Position numbers and translations under genes: made by a program. The notes under the pieces were generated by a model that worked only from the letters and a program-made list of their open reading frames with translations, was not told the DNA's origin and did no database searches. Positions 25,366-34,940 of a stretch of DNA of 64,000 bases are shown here, in pieces; position 1 is the first letter of the stretch; every line of letters starts with the position of its first letter. The DNA comes from Paenibacillus spongiae. GTDB taxonomy: Bacteria > Bacillota > Bacilli > Paenibacillales > Paenibacillaceae. The DNA lies in contig NZ_CP091430.1 of assembly GCF_024734895.1 (NCBI RefSeq), positions 2,746,501 to 2,810,500 on the forward strand, written 5' to 3'.

Positions 25366-25533
25366 ATGAGCAATAAGATTGAAGCGATCCGCGCGGACCA
25401 TCAAAATTTTCTGGACGAAACGGAAGACGAGGTTAAGGAAGTGGCACAGAGCACTCAGGGCGGCGAGGCTGTAGAAGCGATAACGGCTCACATCAATAAG
25501 TACGACGAACCCGAGGAAGCGGAAAAGGGGTAA
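25366..25533 (+). CDS. Small acidic protein of unknown function
   Basis: A 55-residue protein from ATG 25366, with AGGAGG at 25351-25356. It is very charged and helical in character (EAIRADHQNFLDETEDEVKE type), with a coiled-coil-like N-terminus and no membrane segment. It stands 47 bases before another small unknown gene, likely in the same transcript. I do not recognise a family. It is reported because of its clear ribosome-binding site and codon usage like its neighbours. Confidence 0.65.
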   Translation: MSNKIEAIRADHQNFLDETEDEVKEVAQSTQGGEAVEAITAHINKYDEPEEAEKG

Positions 25534-25580
25534 CGCCGGAAGGCGAGAACGTCCATTTGACGACGAAAGAAGGTCTCGAT

Positions 25581-25916
25581 ATGGAAAACATGGATGCCGG
25601 CTTGAACCCTTCTGCGAAGACGCGATCCGATACAGAGTATCCGGCCTCGGGTGAGACGCTCATTGAACGGTTCAAGCGCTACTATTGGAGCTATCGCCAG
25701 ACGTCGGACACAGATGCCAGCTTTAATTTCGCCTACCAAGCGCTGCTGCTGTCCCTGCTGGACGGGGTTAGCCGTTTCGCTGATGATGGCGATCTGGACG
25801 GTATCCGCAATCTGATGCGCGAGATCGACGAGATCCGTCATTCCGTTCAAGGAAGCAACGATTCCGTCAAAGAACGGTTCGAGGCGGAATACCGTCAGCA
25901 GTATCCGGTTTCTTAA
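25581..25916 (+). CDS. Small protein of unknown function
   Basis: A 111-residue soluble protein starting at ATG 25581 after AAGAAGG; a TTG at 25557 is a weaker alternative. Predicted mostly helical, with a mid segment rich in leucine and tyrosine (YYWSYRQTSDTD, LLLSLLDGVSRFADDG) and acidic ends. It lies 47 bases after the 55-residue gene and just before a strong terminator. No family was recognised and no catalytic motif stands out. Confidence 0.65.
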   Translation: MENMDAGLNPSAKTRSDTEYPASGETLIERFKRYYWSYRQTSDTDASFNFAYQALLLSLLDGVSRFADDGDLDGIRNLMREIDEIRHSVQGSNDSVKERFEAEYRQQYPVS

Positions 25917-25946
25917 GTTTGCGACGCTTTACCGGACATATGAAAT

Positions 25947-25998
25947 AGCCCGTCAACCGGCCCTTCTCGCTAATCGTCCGGCTTGATCGGGCTTTTTT
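25947..25998 (+). terminator. Intrinsic terminator
   Basis: AGCCCG ... CCGG (25947-25960) pairs with CCGG ... CGGGCT (to 25993), ending in a T run. Confidence 0.78.
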
Positions 25999-26097
25999 GC
26001 GTTGATCGCACAAAGCGCTTTACTAATAAGAAGATAAGGTTAATAATGGTAGGGCAGAGTAATCGAATAGTTATAGATTCCTATGGAGGTGTATACG

Positions 26098-26859
26098 ATG
26101 AAATTATCCAACATCGCTGCCCAGCTGTACACGTTAAGAGATTATTGCAAGACGGCGGAGGACTTGAAGCAGTCGCTGCACAAAGTAAGGGAGATCGGAT
26201 ACGAAGCGATTCAGCTGTCAGGCATTGGCCCGATCGACCCGAAGACGGTCAAGGAGATTGCCGATGAAGCCGGATTAACGATATGTGCGACGCATATCAG
26301 CTATGACGATATGAAGAATAATATCGAAAGCGTGGTTGAGCAGCACAAGTTGTGGAACAGCTCGTATGTCGGCCTTGGAGGTATTCCGGGCGAATATCGG
26401 ACAAGCGGCGAGGGTTATGCGGCTTTCGCCAAGGAAGCCTCCGAGGTTGGAAGACGCTTGAAGGAATACGGCCTGCAGTTCATCTATCATAACCACAAAT
26501 TCGAATTTGAAAAGTACAACGGCAAGAGCGGCATGGAAATTTTGCGGGACGAGAGCGATCCCGAGGCGTTCGGGTTTGAACTGGATACCTATTGGGTTCA
26601 AGCCGGGGGAGCGGATCCGGTGGAATGGATCCATCACGTGAAAGGGCGCATGGGCGTCATTCACTTGAAGGATATGGCCATTGTCAATGATGCGCAGGTG
26701 TTTGCGGAAATCGGCGAAGGCAGCATGAACTTCAAGAACATTATTCAGGCTTGCCGCGATACAGGCGTCGAATGGTATGTCGTCGAGCAGGATCTCTGCC
26801 GCCGCGATCCGTTCGAAAGTCTTGCGATCAGCCTGCAGAATTTGAAGCAATTATTATAA
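26098..26859 (+). CDS. Sugar phosphate isomerase/epimerase (TIM barrel)
   Basis: A 253-residue protein of the AP endonuclease 2-like TIM barrel family, the group that includes xylose-isomerase-like and hydroxypyruvate isomerases. Metal-ligand positions are visible: His near FIYHNHKF (about 133-140), Glu in GFELDTYWVQAGG (about 160) and HLKDMA (about 190), Glu near GEGSMNFKN (about 205). It probably isomerises or epimerises a keto-sugar or inositol derivative. ATG 26098 has GGAGGTG at 26085-26091. It is monocistronic with a terminator behind. The substrate cannot be told. Confidence 0.88.
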   Translation: MKLSNIAAQLYTLRDYCKTAEDLKQSLHKVREIGYEAIQLSGIGPIDPKTVKEIADEAGLTICATHISYDDMKNNIESVVEQHKLWNSSYVGLGGIPGEYRTSGEGYAAFAKEASEVGRRLKEYGLQFIYHNHKFEFEKYNGKSGMEILRDESDPEAFGFELDTYWVQAGGADPVEWIHHVKGRMGVIHLKDMAIVNDAQVFAEIGEGSMNFKNIIQACRDTGVEWYVVEQDLCRRDPFESLAISLQNLKQLL

Positions 26860-26880
26860 CGATTCTTAATGAACGCACCA

Positions 26881-26919
26881 AACAAGCCGAAGCCCCGTAC
26901 AGAAGGGCTCCGGCTTGTT
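26881..26919. terminator. Bidirectional terminator
   Basis: AACAAGCC-x-AGCCC pairs with GGGCT-x-GGCTTGTT between convergent genes (isomerase and MATE pump). Confidence 0.8.
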
Positions 26920-26929
26920 GTGCGCCAGT

Positions 26930-28288
26930 CTATCGCGATTCCGGTAAGGGCCTCTTCTGAATCATCCGCAGGCGAATGAAGAAGCCGATCGTGGCGAAGG
27001 TCAGCCCGGCTGTAATGCCGACCCAGAAGCCGTACGGGCCTAAGCTTGTGTAGGCGGACAGTGCGTAACCGGAGGGAATCCCGATAATCCAATAGGAGAC
27101 GAAGGCGACGATAAACGGTATCGTCACATCTTTATACCCTCTGAGCACGCCCTGAAGGGTAGCTTGCGATGAATCCGACAGCTGGAAGAAGATGGCGAAC
27201 AATAAGAAGATCTTGATCATCTCGATTACATCCGCATTCTCGGAATACAGCCAGGCTACAGGTCCGCGCAAGAAGAACAGCAGTATGGCCAGCATCCCCA
27301 TGAGACCTACGGCCATGCTCACGCCAAGGACGCCGTATTGCTTGGCATGCTCCCTGCGCCCGGCGCCGACTTCATAGGAAACCAGTATCGTCAGCGCCAT
27401 GGACATACTGAGCGGGATCATGAAGAGCAGGGAAGTGAAGTTCAATGTCGCTTGATGCGCCGCGATCGTCGCGGTATTGAACATAACGCCCATGAATAAC
27501 GTGACGACCGCAAAGATGCTTGCTTCAAAAAAAGTGGATAGACCCATCGGAATGCCGATCGACAGCTGTTCTTTCCATTTGGCTAAGGAAGGCTTGTACC
27601 AGCGGACGAACAACTTATGCTGCCGAATTTCTTTCTTCCTGAAAGTCATCCATACGCTAGCTATTAATATGAACCAGTATGTTATCGAGGTGGCATAACC
27701 GGATCCGATTCCGCCTAAGCGCGGAAATCCGAAATGGCCGAAAATTAGCCCATAGTTTAACAATCCGTTAATCGGGACCGCAACCAGCATAATTTTCATC
27801 GTGGTGCGGGGGAAGCCTTGCGCCTCGAAGAAATATCGGATGACGTAGCTGGCAAACAGCGGGATGAACCCAAACGATAATGCGATCAGGTAGTGCCTGG
27901 CGATGTAGCTGACGTTCGGATCCAGCTCCATTGCCGTTAAGATGGGATCAAGGGTGAACACACCGACGACAATGGTCAGGACGGCCATTACGATGGATAA
28001 ATAGATGGCCTGAGTGGCGGGATTCGCAATCTTGTCGCGGTTTCCTCGGCCGATCAGATGTCCGATAATCGGCGTGACGGCAAGCAGGATGGCGTTGATC
28101 CCCGTCATAAGCGGCATCCAGAGACTGGACCCGACCGCGACCCCCGCTAAATCATCCGTTCCAGCCCGGCCTGACATCATCGTGTCCAGGACGTTCATCG
28201 CGATATAGCTGATTTGGGTGACGACGATGGGGCCGAGAATCGATAAGAACAAGAACAGCTTCTGTTTCATCGTTTGTGCATGATACAT
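26930..28288 (-). CDS. MATE-family efflux transporter
   Basis: A 452-residue inner-membrane protein with twelve helices in two homologous halves, typical of the MATE multidrug/toxin exporters of the NorM/DinF type, which use a sodium or proton gradient. MATE hallmark residues are seen at both halves, including the first-helix GPIVVTQISYIAMNVLDTMM segment. ATG 28288 has GGAGG twelve bases upstream; a later ATG at 28270 is possible. It is convergent with the isomerase gene and divergent from the PLP enzyme at 28482. Substrate unknown. Confidence 0.9.
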   Translation of the reverse strand: MYHAQTMKQKLFLFLSILGPIVVTQISYIAMNVLDTMMSGRAGTDDLAGVAVGSSLWMPLMTGINAILLAVTPIIGHLIGRGNRDKIANPATQAIYLSIVMAVLTIVVGVFTLDPILTAMELDPNVSYIARHYLIALSFGFIPLFASYVIRYFFEAQGFPRTTMKIMLVAVPINGLLNYGLIFGHFGFPRLGGIGSGYATSITYWFILIASVWMTFRKKEIRQHKLFVRWYKPSLAKWKEQLSIGIPMGLSTFFEASIFAVVTLFMGVMFNTATIAAHQATLNFTSLLFMIPLSMSMALTILVSYEVGAGRREHAKQYGVLGVSMAVGLMGMLAILLFFLRGPVAWLYSENADVIEMIKIFLLFAIFFQLSDSSQATLQGVLRGYKDVTIPFIVAFVSYWIIGIPSGYALSAYTSLGPYGFWVGITAGLTFATIGFFIRLRMIQKRPLPESR

Positions 28289-28416
28289 AATTAAAAATTT
28301 CCTCCAGTGGAGCCGGTGACAGCGGAACTGCAGCTAACAGGTTGACTGTGCTTGCTCAATTATCTTTCGTCTATCCTTCATACGTACAGGTAAGTTTTCT
28401 TATTGTATCACAACCG

Positions 28417-28444
28417 TTCCACTTCTCGTCAGTCTTGTTATAAT
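28417..28444 (+). promoter_or_regulatory. Promoter of the PLP enzyme
   Basis: TTCCAC (28417-28422), 16-base spacer, TATAAT (28439-28444); consensus -10, weak -35. Confidence 0.45.
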
Positions 28445-28481
28445 ATCGTATTGATCAGCATGTTAATGGAGGTATTACGGA

Positions 28482-29654
28482 GTGAAGAGAGACGAACAGT
28501 CGAAATCGAAACAAACGCTAGTCGTCCATGATGGGCATGATGAACGCCATCATGGTGCGGTAACCTTCCCGATTTATCAGAACAGTTTGTTTACCTTTTC
28601 CAGCGTTGCGGAATATGAACAGGCGACAGCCGATCATGTGAACCGGCATCTCTACACAAGAGGGAACAATCCGACCGTGAACGAGCTGGAGAAGAAGCTG
28701 GCGCAGCTCGAGGGCGCCGAGAAAGCCAGATGCTTCGCCTCCGGTATGGCTGCGATAAGCGCTGCGATATTATCCGCGGTCCAAAGCGGCGATCACATCC
28801 TATGCATCGATCAGGCGTACGGACCGGCAAGATCATTCATGAGCACCTATTTGCGCAAGTTTGGCATTGAAACAACGTTCGTGGACGGCACGTCGCTGGA
28901 ATCAATACGCACGGCTATTCGTCCGAATACGTCGCTGCTCTACCTGGAAAGCCCGTCCAGCATGTTCTTCCAGCTTCAGGATATAACCGAATGCGCAAGA
29001 ATCGCGCATGAAGCGGGCGTTCTCGTGCTGATCGATAACACGTGGTCGACGCCGATCTGCCAGAACCCGCTTCAGCTTGGAGCCGATCTGGTCATTCATT
29101 CGATTTCCAAATACATCTCGGGTCATAGCGATGCGCTCGGCGGCTTCATTGCCGGCAGAGCGGAGCTGATGGACCGGATTTTTCACAATGAATTCAGCTT
29201 AATCGGAGGGATCATGACGGCACAAACAGCCGCGCTTGTCATGAGGGGCTTAAGGACGCTGCCGGTGCGCTTGAAACAGCAGCAGGAGAGCGGACTTGCG
29301 ATTGCCCGGTTCCTGGAACGGCTGCCGTTTATCCGACGGGTGAATCATCCGGGCCTTCCTTCGCATCCCCAGCATGAGCTTGCGCGGAAGCAAATGAGCG
29401 GTTACAGCAGTCTGTTGTCATTCGAAGCGGATTTGGCGCCGGAACAAATGAAGGAGTGGGCGAGCCACCTGGCCCTGTTCCGGATTGGCGTAAGCTGGGG
29501 AGGGTACGAGAGCTTGGTGCTTGTTCAAGCGATGGCGCCGAAGGAAGGTTCTTCATACGTAAGGCTATATATCGGATTGGAAGAACCGGATGATATAACG
29601 GCAGATATGACGGCGGCATTCGAAGCGATCGGCGCGTACGACGATAAGGGTTAA
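28482..29654 (+). CDS. Cys/Met metabolism PLP-dependent enzyme (cystathionine gamma-synthase/lyase type)
   Basis: A 390-residue PLP enzyme of the trans-sulfuration family. It carries an RxxNPT motif (YTRGNNPT about residue 58), the glycine-rich phosphate-binding segment GMAAISAA (about 87), the D-x-T aspartate region (LIDNTW about 187) and the PLP lysine in ISKYISGH (about 209). Members make or split cystathionine, methionine or homocysteine derivatives; the exact reaction is not settled by sequence. Start GTG 28482 follows GGAGG at 28468. It is transcribed alone. It could also act as an O-acetylhomoserine sulfhydrylase, tying it to the nearby sulfur genes only by theme. Confidence 0.9.
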   Translation: MKRDEQSKSKQTLVVHDGHDERHHGAVTFPIYQNSLFTFSSVAEYEQATADHVNRHLYTRGNNPTVNELEKKLAQLEGAEKARCFASGMAAISAAILSAVQSGDHILCIDQAYGPARSFMSTYLRKFGIETTFVDGTSLESIRTAIRPNTSLLYLESPSSMFFQLQDITECARIAHEAGVLVLIDNTWSTPICQNPLQLGADLVIHSISKYISGHSDALGGFIAGRAELMDRIFHNEFSLIGGIMTAQTAALVMRGLRTLPVRLKQQQESGLAIARFLERLPFIRRVNHPGLPSHPQHELARKQMSGYSSLLSFEADLAPEQMKEWASHLALFRIGVSWGGYESLVLVQAMAPKEGSSYVRLYIGLEEPDDITADMTAAFEAIGAYDDKG

Positions 29655-29684
29655 GTGGAATGAAGAGGCAGGGAGAGGGGCGTT

Positions 29685-30164
29685 CTAGCGCTTCTCTCTC
29701 TGAATTTCATGCTCTTCTATATAGTTTCGATATGTACCGCCGGCATAATAATCGAGAATATCTTGCGTAATTTCGGGATACAGCCGGATGCTGTTTAACT
29801 GGGCAAGGGGAATCCATTTCACGCCGGTCTGATGGGAATCCGGACGATCGGGCTGTCTTGGCACCGAGCCTTCCTTCCGTTTACACGCAAATGTAATTCC
29901 GACCGAGTGAACATCCCCATAGATGTAATGATTTTTAGCGGGTTGATATTCATAAACAAAAGCAACGGGTCCGACCTCGATTTCTACGGAAGCTTCTTCC
30001 TTAGCCTCTCTTATCGCAGCCTCCACCAAAGTTTCACCGGGCTCGACCCCGCCGGCCGGCAAATTGTAATGCACTCCTTCTTCCTCATCGTTGTTATATT
30101 CCACAAGCAGTATAGCTTCATTCTCAATGATGAGCGCAGCAGCCCGCAGCCGGATTTTCTCCAT
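29685..30164 (-). CDS. NUDIX hydrolase
   Basis: A 159-residue hydrolase with the Nudix box GGVEPGETLVEAAIREAKEE (about residues 38-57), in which the glutamates bind catalytic magnesium. It splits a nucleoside diphosphate linked to a variable group. The stop lies 30 bases from that of the PLP enzyme on the other strand. ATG 30164 is supported by AGGAAGAGGAG upstream. The substrate is unknown; size fits the ADP-ribose pyrophosphatase or housecleaning type. Confidence 0.92.
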   Translation of the reverse strand: MEKIRLRAAALIIENEAILLVEYNNDEEEGVHYNLPAGGVEPGETLVEAAIREAKEEASVEIEVGPVAFVYEYQPAKNHYIYGDVHSVGITFACKRKEGSVPRQPDRPDSHQTGVKWIPLAQLNSIRLYPEITQDILDYYAGGTYRNYIEEHEIQREKR

Positions 30165-30374
30165 CTTGACTCAACTCCTCTTCCTTGTATGAATGCGTCC
30201 ATCTATCATTTCTTTTGCTCATTCTACCTAGTATAGGATGAAATCTATGATTTGGAAAATAGTACCCGTAAGCCAGTAAATTATGCCCGGTAACAGGACT
30301 TGCGCCGCTTATTCGACAGAGGATCGTCCTATTGAATTTCCCGGCTGTACGTATCATGGAGTCCGGAAGCCGTT

Positions 30375-30382
30375 CATATACT
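30375..30382 (+). promoter_or_regulatory. Sigma-E-like -10 element of the mmg operon (weak)
   Basis: CATATACT matches the sigma-E -10 pattern CATAYAHT about 76 bases before the first mmg-type gene; the -35 is poor. B. subtilis mmg is sigma-E dependent in the mother cell, which is why this was searched for. The rest of 30165-30458 shows no gene. Confidence 0.25.
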
Positions 30383-30458
30383 AGGATACGCGCGGATATC
30401 GTCGAACTTTGTCCACCCGCTCCGAGCCGCTCAATTCAATGGTTGAGGAGGGATGGAG

Positions 30459-31622
30459 ATGCATTTTCATTGTTCCGAGGAACTAACGTTAACCCGGACC
30501 ATGGTATCGGAGTTTGCAGCGAACAGAATCGCGCCGGGAGCGGGGCGGCGCGACGAAGACGGACGGTTCGACCGGAGACTGTTCGAAGAGATCGGCCTGC
30601 TGGGCCTGGCAGGCATCCCTTGGCCGGAGCGGTACGGCGGAGCGGGCAGCGATATGCTTACCTATTCGGTGGCATTGGAAGAAATATCGAAGGCATGCGC
30701 ATCGACCGGGGCTGTCTTGTCTGCGCATGTCGCCCTCTCGGCATGGCCGGTCTACATGTTCGGCTCCGAAGAGCTGAAGCAGGCGTACCTAGGCGCGATG
30801 GCAAGCGGTACGGTGCTGGGGGCGTGCTGTTTTCCCGTTTCCGGCTCTGGCGCTAATGGTTCCGGCAGCGGAATTACAGTTGGCTCGGAAGATGACGTAT
30901 TTATCCTGAATGGGAGCAGTTCCGATGTCGTGAATGCGGAGAACGCGGATATTTTCGTTGTATTCGCGCAAGAACAATCAGGCAGGCGGGGCAGAAGACG
31001 CAGCGCTTTCGTCGTGGAACGGGGAACGCCCGGACTTGCGCAGGGGAGGAACATCCAGGCTCTGGGCCTTCGATCATGCGGAGCGGGCGAAATCCGATTC
31101 ACTCAATGCCGAATACCGAAGCGAAACCTGCTTGGCAAAGCCGGGCAGGGAGGCAAGATTGCGGCATCCGTTCTGGATCTCGCTCATCTGAGCGCCTCGG
31201 CCCAAGCAGTCGGCATCGCGCAGGGGGCGCTGGATGCCGCCGCAGCTTATGCCAAGGAACGGAAGCAATTCGGCCAGCTGATCGGCCGTCATCAGGGGAT
31301 TATGTTTAAACTGGCGGACATGGCTGTCCAAATCGATGCTGCGCGGCTGCTTGCCCGCCAGGCGGCTTGGCGGCATCCAGCAGGCTTATCGCTGCGTAAG
31401 GAAGCCGCGCTCTCCTGGCAGTTTGCTTCTCGGACGGCGGTCGGCGTCACGATTGAAGCGGTTCAAGTGCTTGGCGGTTATGGCTACATGCAGGAATATC
31501 AGGTCGAGAGGCACATGAGGGATGCGAAGTGTCTGGAAGCCGGTTACGGAACGGGAGGAGGACTGGCGGGGCTTGCGGATGCGGCTCGGTGGATGCTTGC
31601 CGATTCCGAATCCGATTCATAA
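30459..31622 (+). CDS. Acyl-CoA dehydrogenase, divergent
   Basis: A 387-residue flavoprotein of the acyl-CoA dehydrogenase family, first gene of the mmg-type operon. The N-terminal helical domain, the beta-domain and the C-terminal ERKQFGQLIGRHQGIMFKLA segment are recognisable. The usual C-terminal Y-E-G-T-x-E-I motif that supplies the catalytic glutamate is replaced by AKCLEAGYGTGGG, with a tyrosine where the glutamate should be. The protein may be inactive, use a different base as in isovaleryl-CoA dehydrogenase, or act on an unusual substrate. The start is ATG 30459 after GAGGAGGG; an ATG at 30453 is too close to that site. A canonical paralogue lies at 33754. Confidence 0.85.
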   Translation: MHFHCSEELTLTRTMVSEFAANRIAPGAGRRDEDGRFDRRLFEEIGLLGLAGIPWPERYGGAGSDMLTYSVALEEISKACASTGAVLSAHVALSAWPVYMFGSEELKQAYLGAMASGTVLGACCFPVSGSGANGSGSGITVGSEDDVFILNGSSSDVVNAENADIFVVFAQEQSGRRGRRRSAFVVERGTPGLAQGRNIQALGLRSCGAGEIRFTQCRIPKRNLLGKAGQGGKIAASVLDLAHLSASAQAVGIAQGALDAAAAYAKERKQFGQLIGRHQGIMFKLADMAVQIDAARLLARQAAWRHPAGLSLRKEAALSWQFASRTAVGVTIEAVQVLGGYGYMQEYQVERHMRDAKCLEAGYGTGGGLAGLADAARWMLADSESDS

Positions 31623-31668
31623 GCTGGATTCGGCTCTCTAGCAGCATCCGATACCAGGAGGCGATGCC

Positions 31669-32844
31669 ATGCGCGAGACGGTTATTGTAAGCGGAGCAAG
31701 AACGGCATTCGGCAAATTCGGCGGGGTGTTCAAGGGCGTGAGTGCCGTACAGCTTGGGGCGGCGGCCATCGAAGGCGCGCTCCTGCGGGCCGGTGCCGAT
31801 TCCGCCAAAGTCGACGGCGTTCTGATGGGGATGGTTCTGCAGGCGAGCGCCGGTCAGATTCCGTCCAGGCAGTCTGCACGGCTAGCCGGCTTGGACTGGA
31901 ACGTCAAGACGGAAACGATTAATAAAGTTTGCGCTTCTGGCCTCAGGGCGATCACGCTGGCAGATCAAATCATCCGGGCTGGCGATGCGGATCTCATTGC
32001 CGCCGGCGGGATGGAAAGCATGAGCAGTACGCCATACGCCGTCCCTTCGGCCCGATGGGGCAGCCGGATGGGGGATGCCGGCCTGATGGATCTAATGATC
32101 CATGACGGCTTATGGTGCGCGTTCGAGAATGTGCATATGGCCGTTCATGGCAGCCGCAGCGCCGCAAAGCACGGAATCAGCCGGGAGGAACAGGACGAAT
32201 GGGCGCTGAGAAGCCATGTGCGCGCAGCGGCTGCCATGCGGCAGGGCATGTTCAAGGATGAGATCACTCCCTTCACTATCGCTGCACGCGCAGCGGTAAT
32301 CGATACCGACGAATGTCCCCGTTCCGATACGGATGCCGGCAAGCTTGCTTCACTGAAGCCGATCTTCGAGCCGAACGGGACGATAACCGCAGGCAATGCG
32401 CCCGGCGTGAACGATGGCGCGGCTGCTCTCATCGTCATGTCGAAGGATGCGGCGATGCAGGGCGGCCGCGAGCCGATGGCGTCCATTATCGGCCATGCGG
32501 CTATCGGCACCGAAGCGTCTGAGCTGGCCGATACGCCGGCGCTAGCGATCCGCAAGCTGCTGCAGCAAACCGGCTTCGCCTTGGAAGACATCGATCTGTT
32601 CGAGGTGAACGAAGCCTTCGCAGCGGTTGTTCTCATAACCGGACGACTGCTGGGATGGGACGAAGAGAAGGTAAACATCCATGGCGGGGCCATCGCATTA
32701 GGGCATCCCATCGGAGCCAGCGGCGCGCGAATCGTGCTTGGCTTGATCCACGCGCTCAGGCGCCGCGGAGGGGGACTCGGCATTGCAGCCATATGCAGCG
32801 GGGGTGCGCAAGGCGATGCCATATTGATCAGGGTGGATCCCTAG
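31669..32844 (+). CDS. mmgA: Acetyl-CoA acetyltransferase (thiolase, MmgA type)
   Basis: A 391-residue thiolase. The three catalytic sites are intact: Cys88 in KVCASGLRA, His near 350 in [13 protein letters not shown], and the C-terminal Cys near 380 in CSGGAQGD. It either condenses two acetyl-CoA to acetoacetyl-CoA or cleaves it; in the mmg operon it handles short-chain acyl-CoA. ATG 31669 has AGGAGGCG seven bases upstream. It lies 46 bases behind the first acyl-CoA dehydrogenase and 18 before the 3-hydroxybutyryl-CoA dehydrogenase, matching mmgA-mmgB-mmgC order of B. subtilis with an additional dehydrogenase in front. Confidence 0.92.
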   Translation: MRETVIVSGARTAFGKFGGVFKGVSAVQLGAAAIEGALLRAGADSAKVDGVLMGMVLQASAGQIPSRQSARLAGLDWNVKTETINKVCASGLRAITLADQIIRAGDADLIAAGGMESMSSTPYAVPSARWGSRMGDAGLMDLMIHDGLWCAFENVHMAVHGSRSAAKHGISREEQDEWALRSHVRAAAAMRQGMFKDEITPFTIAARAAVIDTDECPRSDTDAGKLASLKPIFEPNGTITAGNAPGVNDGAAALIVMSKDAAMQGGREPMASIIGHAAIGTEASELADTPALAIRKLLQQTGFALEDIDLFEVNEAFAAVVLITGRLLGWDEEKVNIHGGAIALGHPIGASGARIVLGLIHALRRRGGGLGIAAICSGGAQGDAILIRVDP

Positions 32845-32862
32845 CTTAAGGCCGAGGTGAGG

Positions 32863-33717
32863 ATGGTGAACATTCGAGCATTGACGATCGTTGGTGCCGG
32901 ACAAATGGGCAGCGGTATTGCCCAGACGGCTGCGCAGAGCGGCATATCGGTTATGTTATACGACTCCGATCCGGAAGCCGGGAAGCGGGGGCTGGCTTCC
33001 ATCGGCCATCAATTATCCCGTTCCGTTGACAAAGGGCGCATGACCAAGGATGAGATGGAGCGAACGCTGGCTCTCGTCCGGTTATCTGCGAAGCTGGAGG
33101 ATGCCCGTCCTTCAGACATGGTCATTGAGGCGGCGCCTGAGGACAGGGCGATCAAACGGTCCATATTCCGGGAGCTGGACCGCATCTGCTTGCCGCAAAC
33201 CATCTTGGCGACGAACACATCGTCGCTGCCGATTACCGATCTTGCGGCGGCGACACATCGGCCGGAACGGGTAATCGGCATGCATTTCATGAACCCCGTT
33301 CCGGTCATGCCGCTTGTCGAAATTATCCGGGGACTGGCGACTTCATCCGATGTGCTGGCAAGCGTCCGCGCATTGGCGCAAGCGATGGGGAAAACCGCGG
33401 TGGAGGTGCGCGACTTCCCCGGCTTCGTATCCAACCGCATTCTGATGCCGATGATTAATGAAGCGGTCTATACCGTCTACGAAGGGGTAGCGTCACCCGA
33501 AGCGGTAGACCAAGTAATGAGGCTGGGCATGAATCATCCGATGGGGCCGCTTGCGCTCGCCGACTTCATTGGATTGGACACGTGTCTTGCGATCATGGAG
33601 ACGCTGCATGAAGGCTTCGGCGACTCGAAGTACAGACCGTGCCCGCTGCTGCGCCAATATGTCAGGGGCGGCTGGCTGGGACGCAAGACAGGACGGGGCT
33701 TCTATGTATACGAGTAA
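32863..33717 (+). CDS. mmgB: 3-hydroxybutyryl-CoA dehydrogenase (MmgB type)
   Basis: A 284-residue NAD-dependent dehydrogenase. The N-terminal Rossmann motif GAGQMGSGIAQTAA (about residues 10-23), the HFMNPVPVMPLVEI catalytic His segment (about 145) and the C-terminal GWLGRKTGRGFYVYE ending are characteristic. It interconverts acetoacetyl-CoA and 3-hydroxybutyryl-CoA. The start is uncertain: ATG 32863 is given, but GTG 32857 or GTG 32866 are possible because GAGGTGAGG overlaps this region. It sits between the thiolase and the second acyl-CoA dehydrogenase in the same operon. Confidence 0.9.
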   Translation: MVNIRALTIVGAGQMGSGIAQTAAQSGISVMLYDSDPEAGKRGLASIGHQLSRSVDKGRMTKDEMERTLALVRLSAKLEDARPSDMVIEAAPEDRAIKRSIFRELDRICLPQTILATNTSSLPITDLAAATHRPERVIGMHFMNPVPVMPLVEIIRGLATSSDVLASVRALAQAMGKTAVEVRDFPGFVSNRILMPMINEAVYTVYEGVASPEAVDQVMRLGMNHPMGPLALADFIGLDTCLAIMETLHEGFGDSKYRPCPLLRQYVRGGWLGRKTGRGFYVYE

Positions 33718-33753
33718 TGGGGGAAGCGGACAGACGAAAAGGAGTGTCGGACG

Positions 33754-34920
33754 TTGGAGCTCCGGTTGACGAAGGATCAGGAGGCGCTGCGGCGGGCGGT
33801 TCGGCAATTCGCGAAGAAGGAGATCGCCCCTGCCGTGTCCCGGATGGAATCCGAGGGCGAATTCCCCGGCGAGCTCATTCGGGCGATGGCGCAGAGCGGC
33901 TTGATGGGTATTCCCATCTCCCGGGAGTTGGGCGGCGCAGGCGCGGATTTCATCTCGTATATCGCCGCGATTCATGAAATCTCGATCGTAAGCGCAGCGG
34001 TCGGCGTGATTCTGTCCGTCCATACTTCGGTCGGCACGCTGCCGATTCTGCAGTACGGCACGGATGAACAGCGGTCGGTTTATGGTCGCATGCTGGCTTC
34101 CGGCAAAGGGCTGGGCGCATTCGCCTTGACCGAGCCGCATGCGGGCTCGGATGCCGCCTCGATACGCACGACGGCGGTCCGCAGCGGACAGGAGTATCTG
34201 TTGAACGGAACGAAAATGTTCATTTCGAATGCGGGCGCAGCAGATACTTATATCGCTTTTGCCGTGACGGATCCTAGGAAGGGCTCCCGCGGCATTACAG
34301 CTTTTATTATCGATAAGGATACGGAGGGGCTCCGGATCGGCAGAAGGGAGAAGAAGATGGGGCTCCACGGATCGAATACATGCGAGCTGATCTTTGATCA
34401 AATGGCCGTTCCCGCAAGCCGCAGGCTGGGGGGCGAGGGCGAGGGATTCGCGATTGCGAAGGGAACGCTCGACGGCGGCAGAATCGGCATCGCCGCTCAA
34501 GCGCTCGGGATCGCGGAAGCGGCCCTAATGGAAGCGAAGAACTGGATGCTGCCGAAGACAGCATTGTCATCGCCGGCGAAGCAGCCGCTAGGCAAGCGGC
34601 AAATGAGACAGACATCTGATCGAGAGCGGCTGGCGGAAATGGCCGCCCAGGTTGAGGCTGCGCGGCTGCTCGTCTACCGCGCGGCGTGGATGCGTCAAGC
34701 AGGGATGCCCTGTACGAAGGAGGCATCGATGGCTAAGATGTTCGCTTCGGATACGGCGGTTGCGGTTTCGGGGGAAGCGGTACGGCTGCTGGGTCAGCGG
34801 GGATGCTCCAAGGAGCTTCCGGCCGAACGATTCTACCGGGATGCCAAAGTGACGCAGATTTATGAGGGCACGAACGAAATACACCGGATTGTCATTGGGA
34901 ACAAGCTGCTTAGCGAGTGA
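33754..34920 (+). CDS. mmgC: Acyl-CoA dehydrogenase (MmgC type)
   Basis: A 388-residue flavoprotein with the canonical catalytic end motif: [21 protein letters not shown]. The glutamate of YEGT is the base that abstracts the alpha-proton. An unusual charged insertion replaces the normal QFGKPI-x-FQ dimer-contact segment (about residues 268-290, [12 protein letters not shown]-type). It oxidises short-chain acyl-CoA. Start TTG 33754 follows AAAAGGAG. It follows mmgB by 36 bases and precedes methylisocitrate lyase by 20, with the same layout as the B. subtilis operon. Confidence 0.9.
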   Translation: MELRLTKDQEALRRAVRQFAKKEIAPAVSRMESEGEFPGELIRAMAQSGLMGIPISRELGGAGADFISYIAAIHEISIVSAAVGVILSVHTSVGTLPILQYGTDEQRSVYGRMLASGKGLGAFALTEPHAGSDAASIRTTAVRSGQEYLLNGTKMFISNAGAADTYIAFAVTDPRKGSRGITAFIIDKDTEGLRIGRREKKMGLHGSNTCELIFDQMAVPASRRLGGEGEGFAIAKGTLDGGRIGIAAQALGIAEAALMEAKNWMLPKTALSSPAKQPLGKRQMRQTSDRERLAEMAAQVEAARLLVYRAAWMRQAGMPCTKEASMAKMFASDTAVAVSGEAVRLLGQRGCSKELPAERFYRDAKVTQIYEGTNEIHRIVIGNKLLSE

Positions 34921-34940
34921 TCGATAAAGGCGGTGATGAT

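Noticed and set aside
26012-26021. Palindrome AAAGCGCTTT as a cre site before the isomerase gene
   Set aside because: The centre matches cre but the outer TG and CA are missing, so it fails the consensus; a promoter-internal operator is possible but unsupported.
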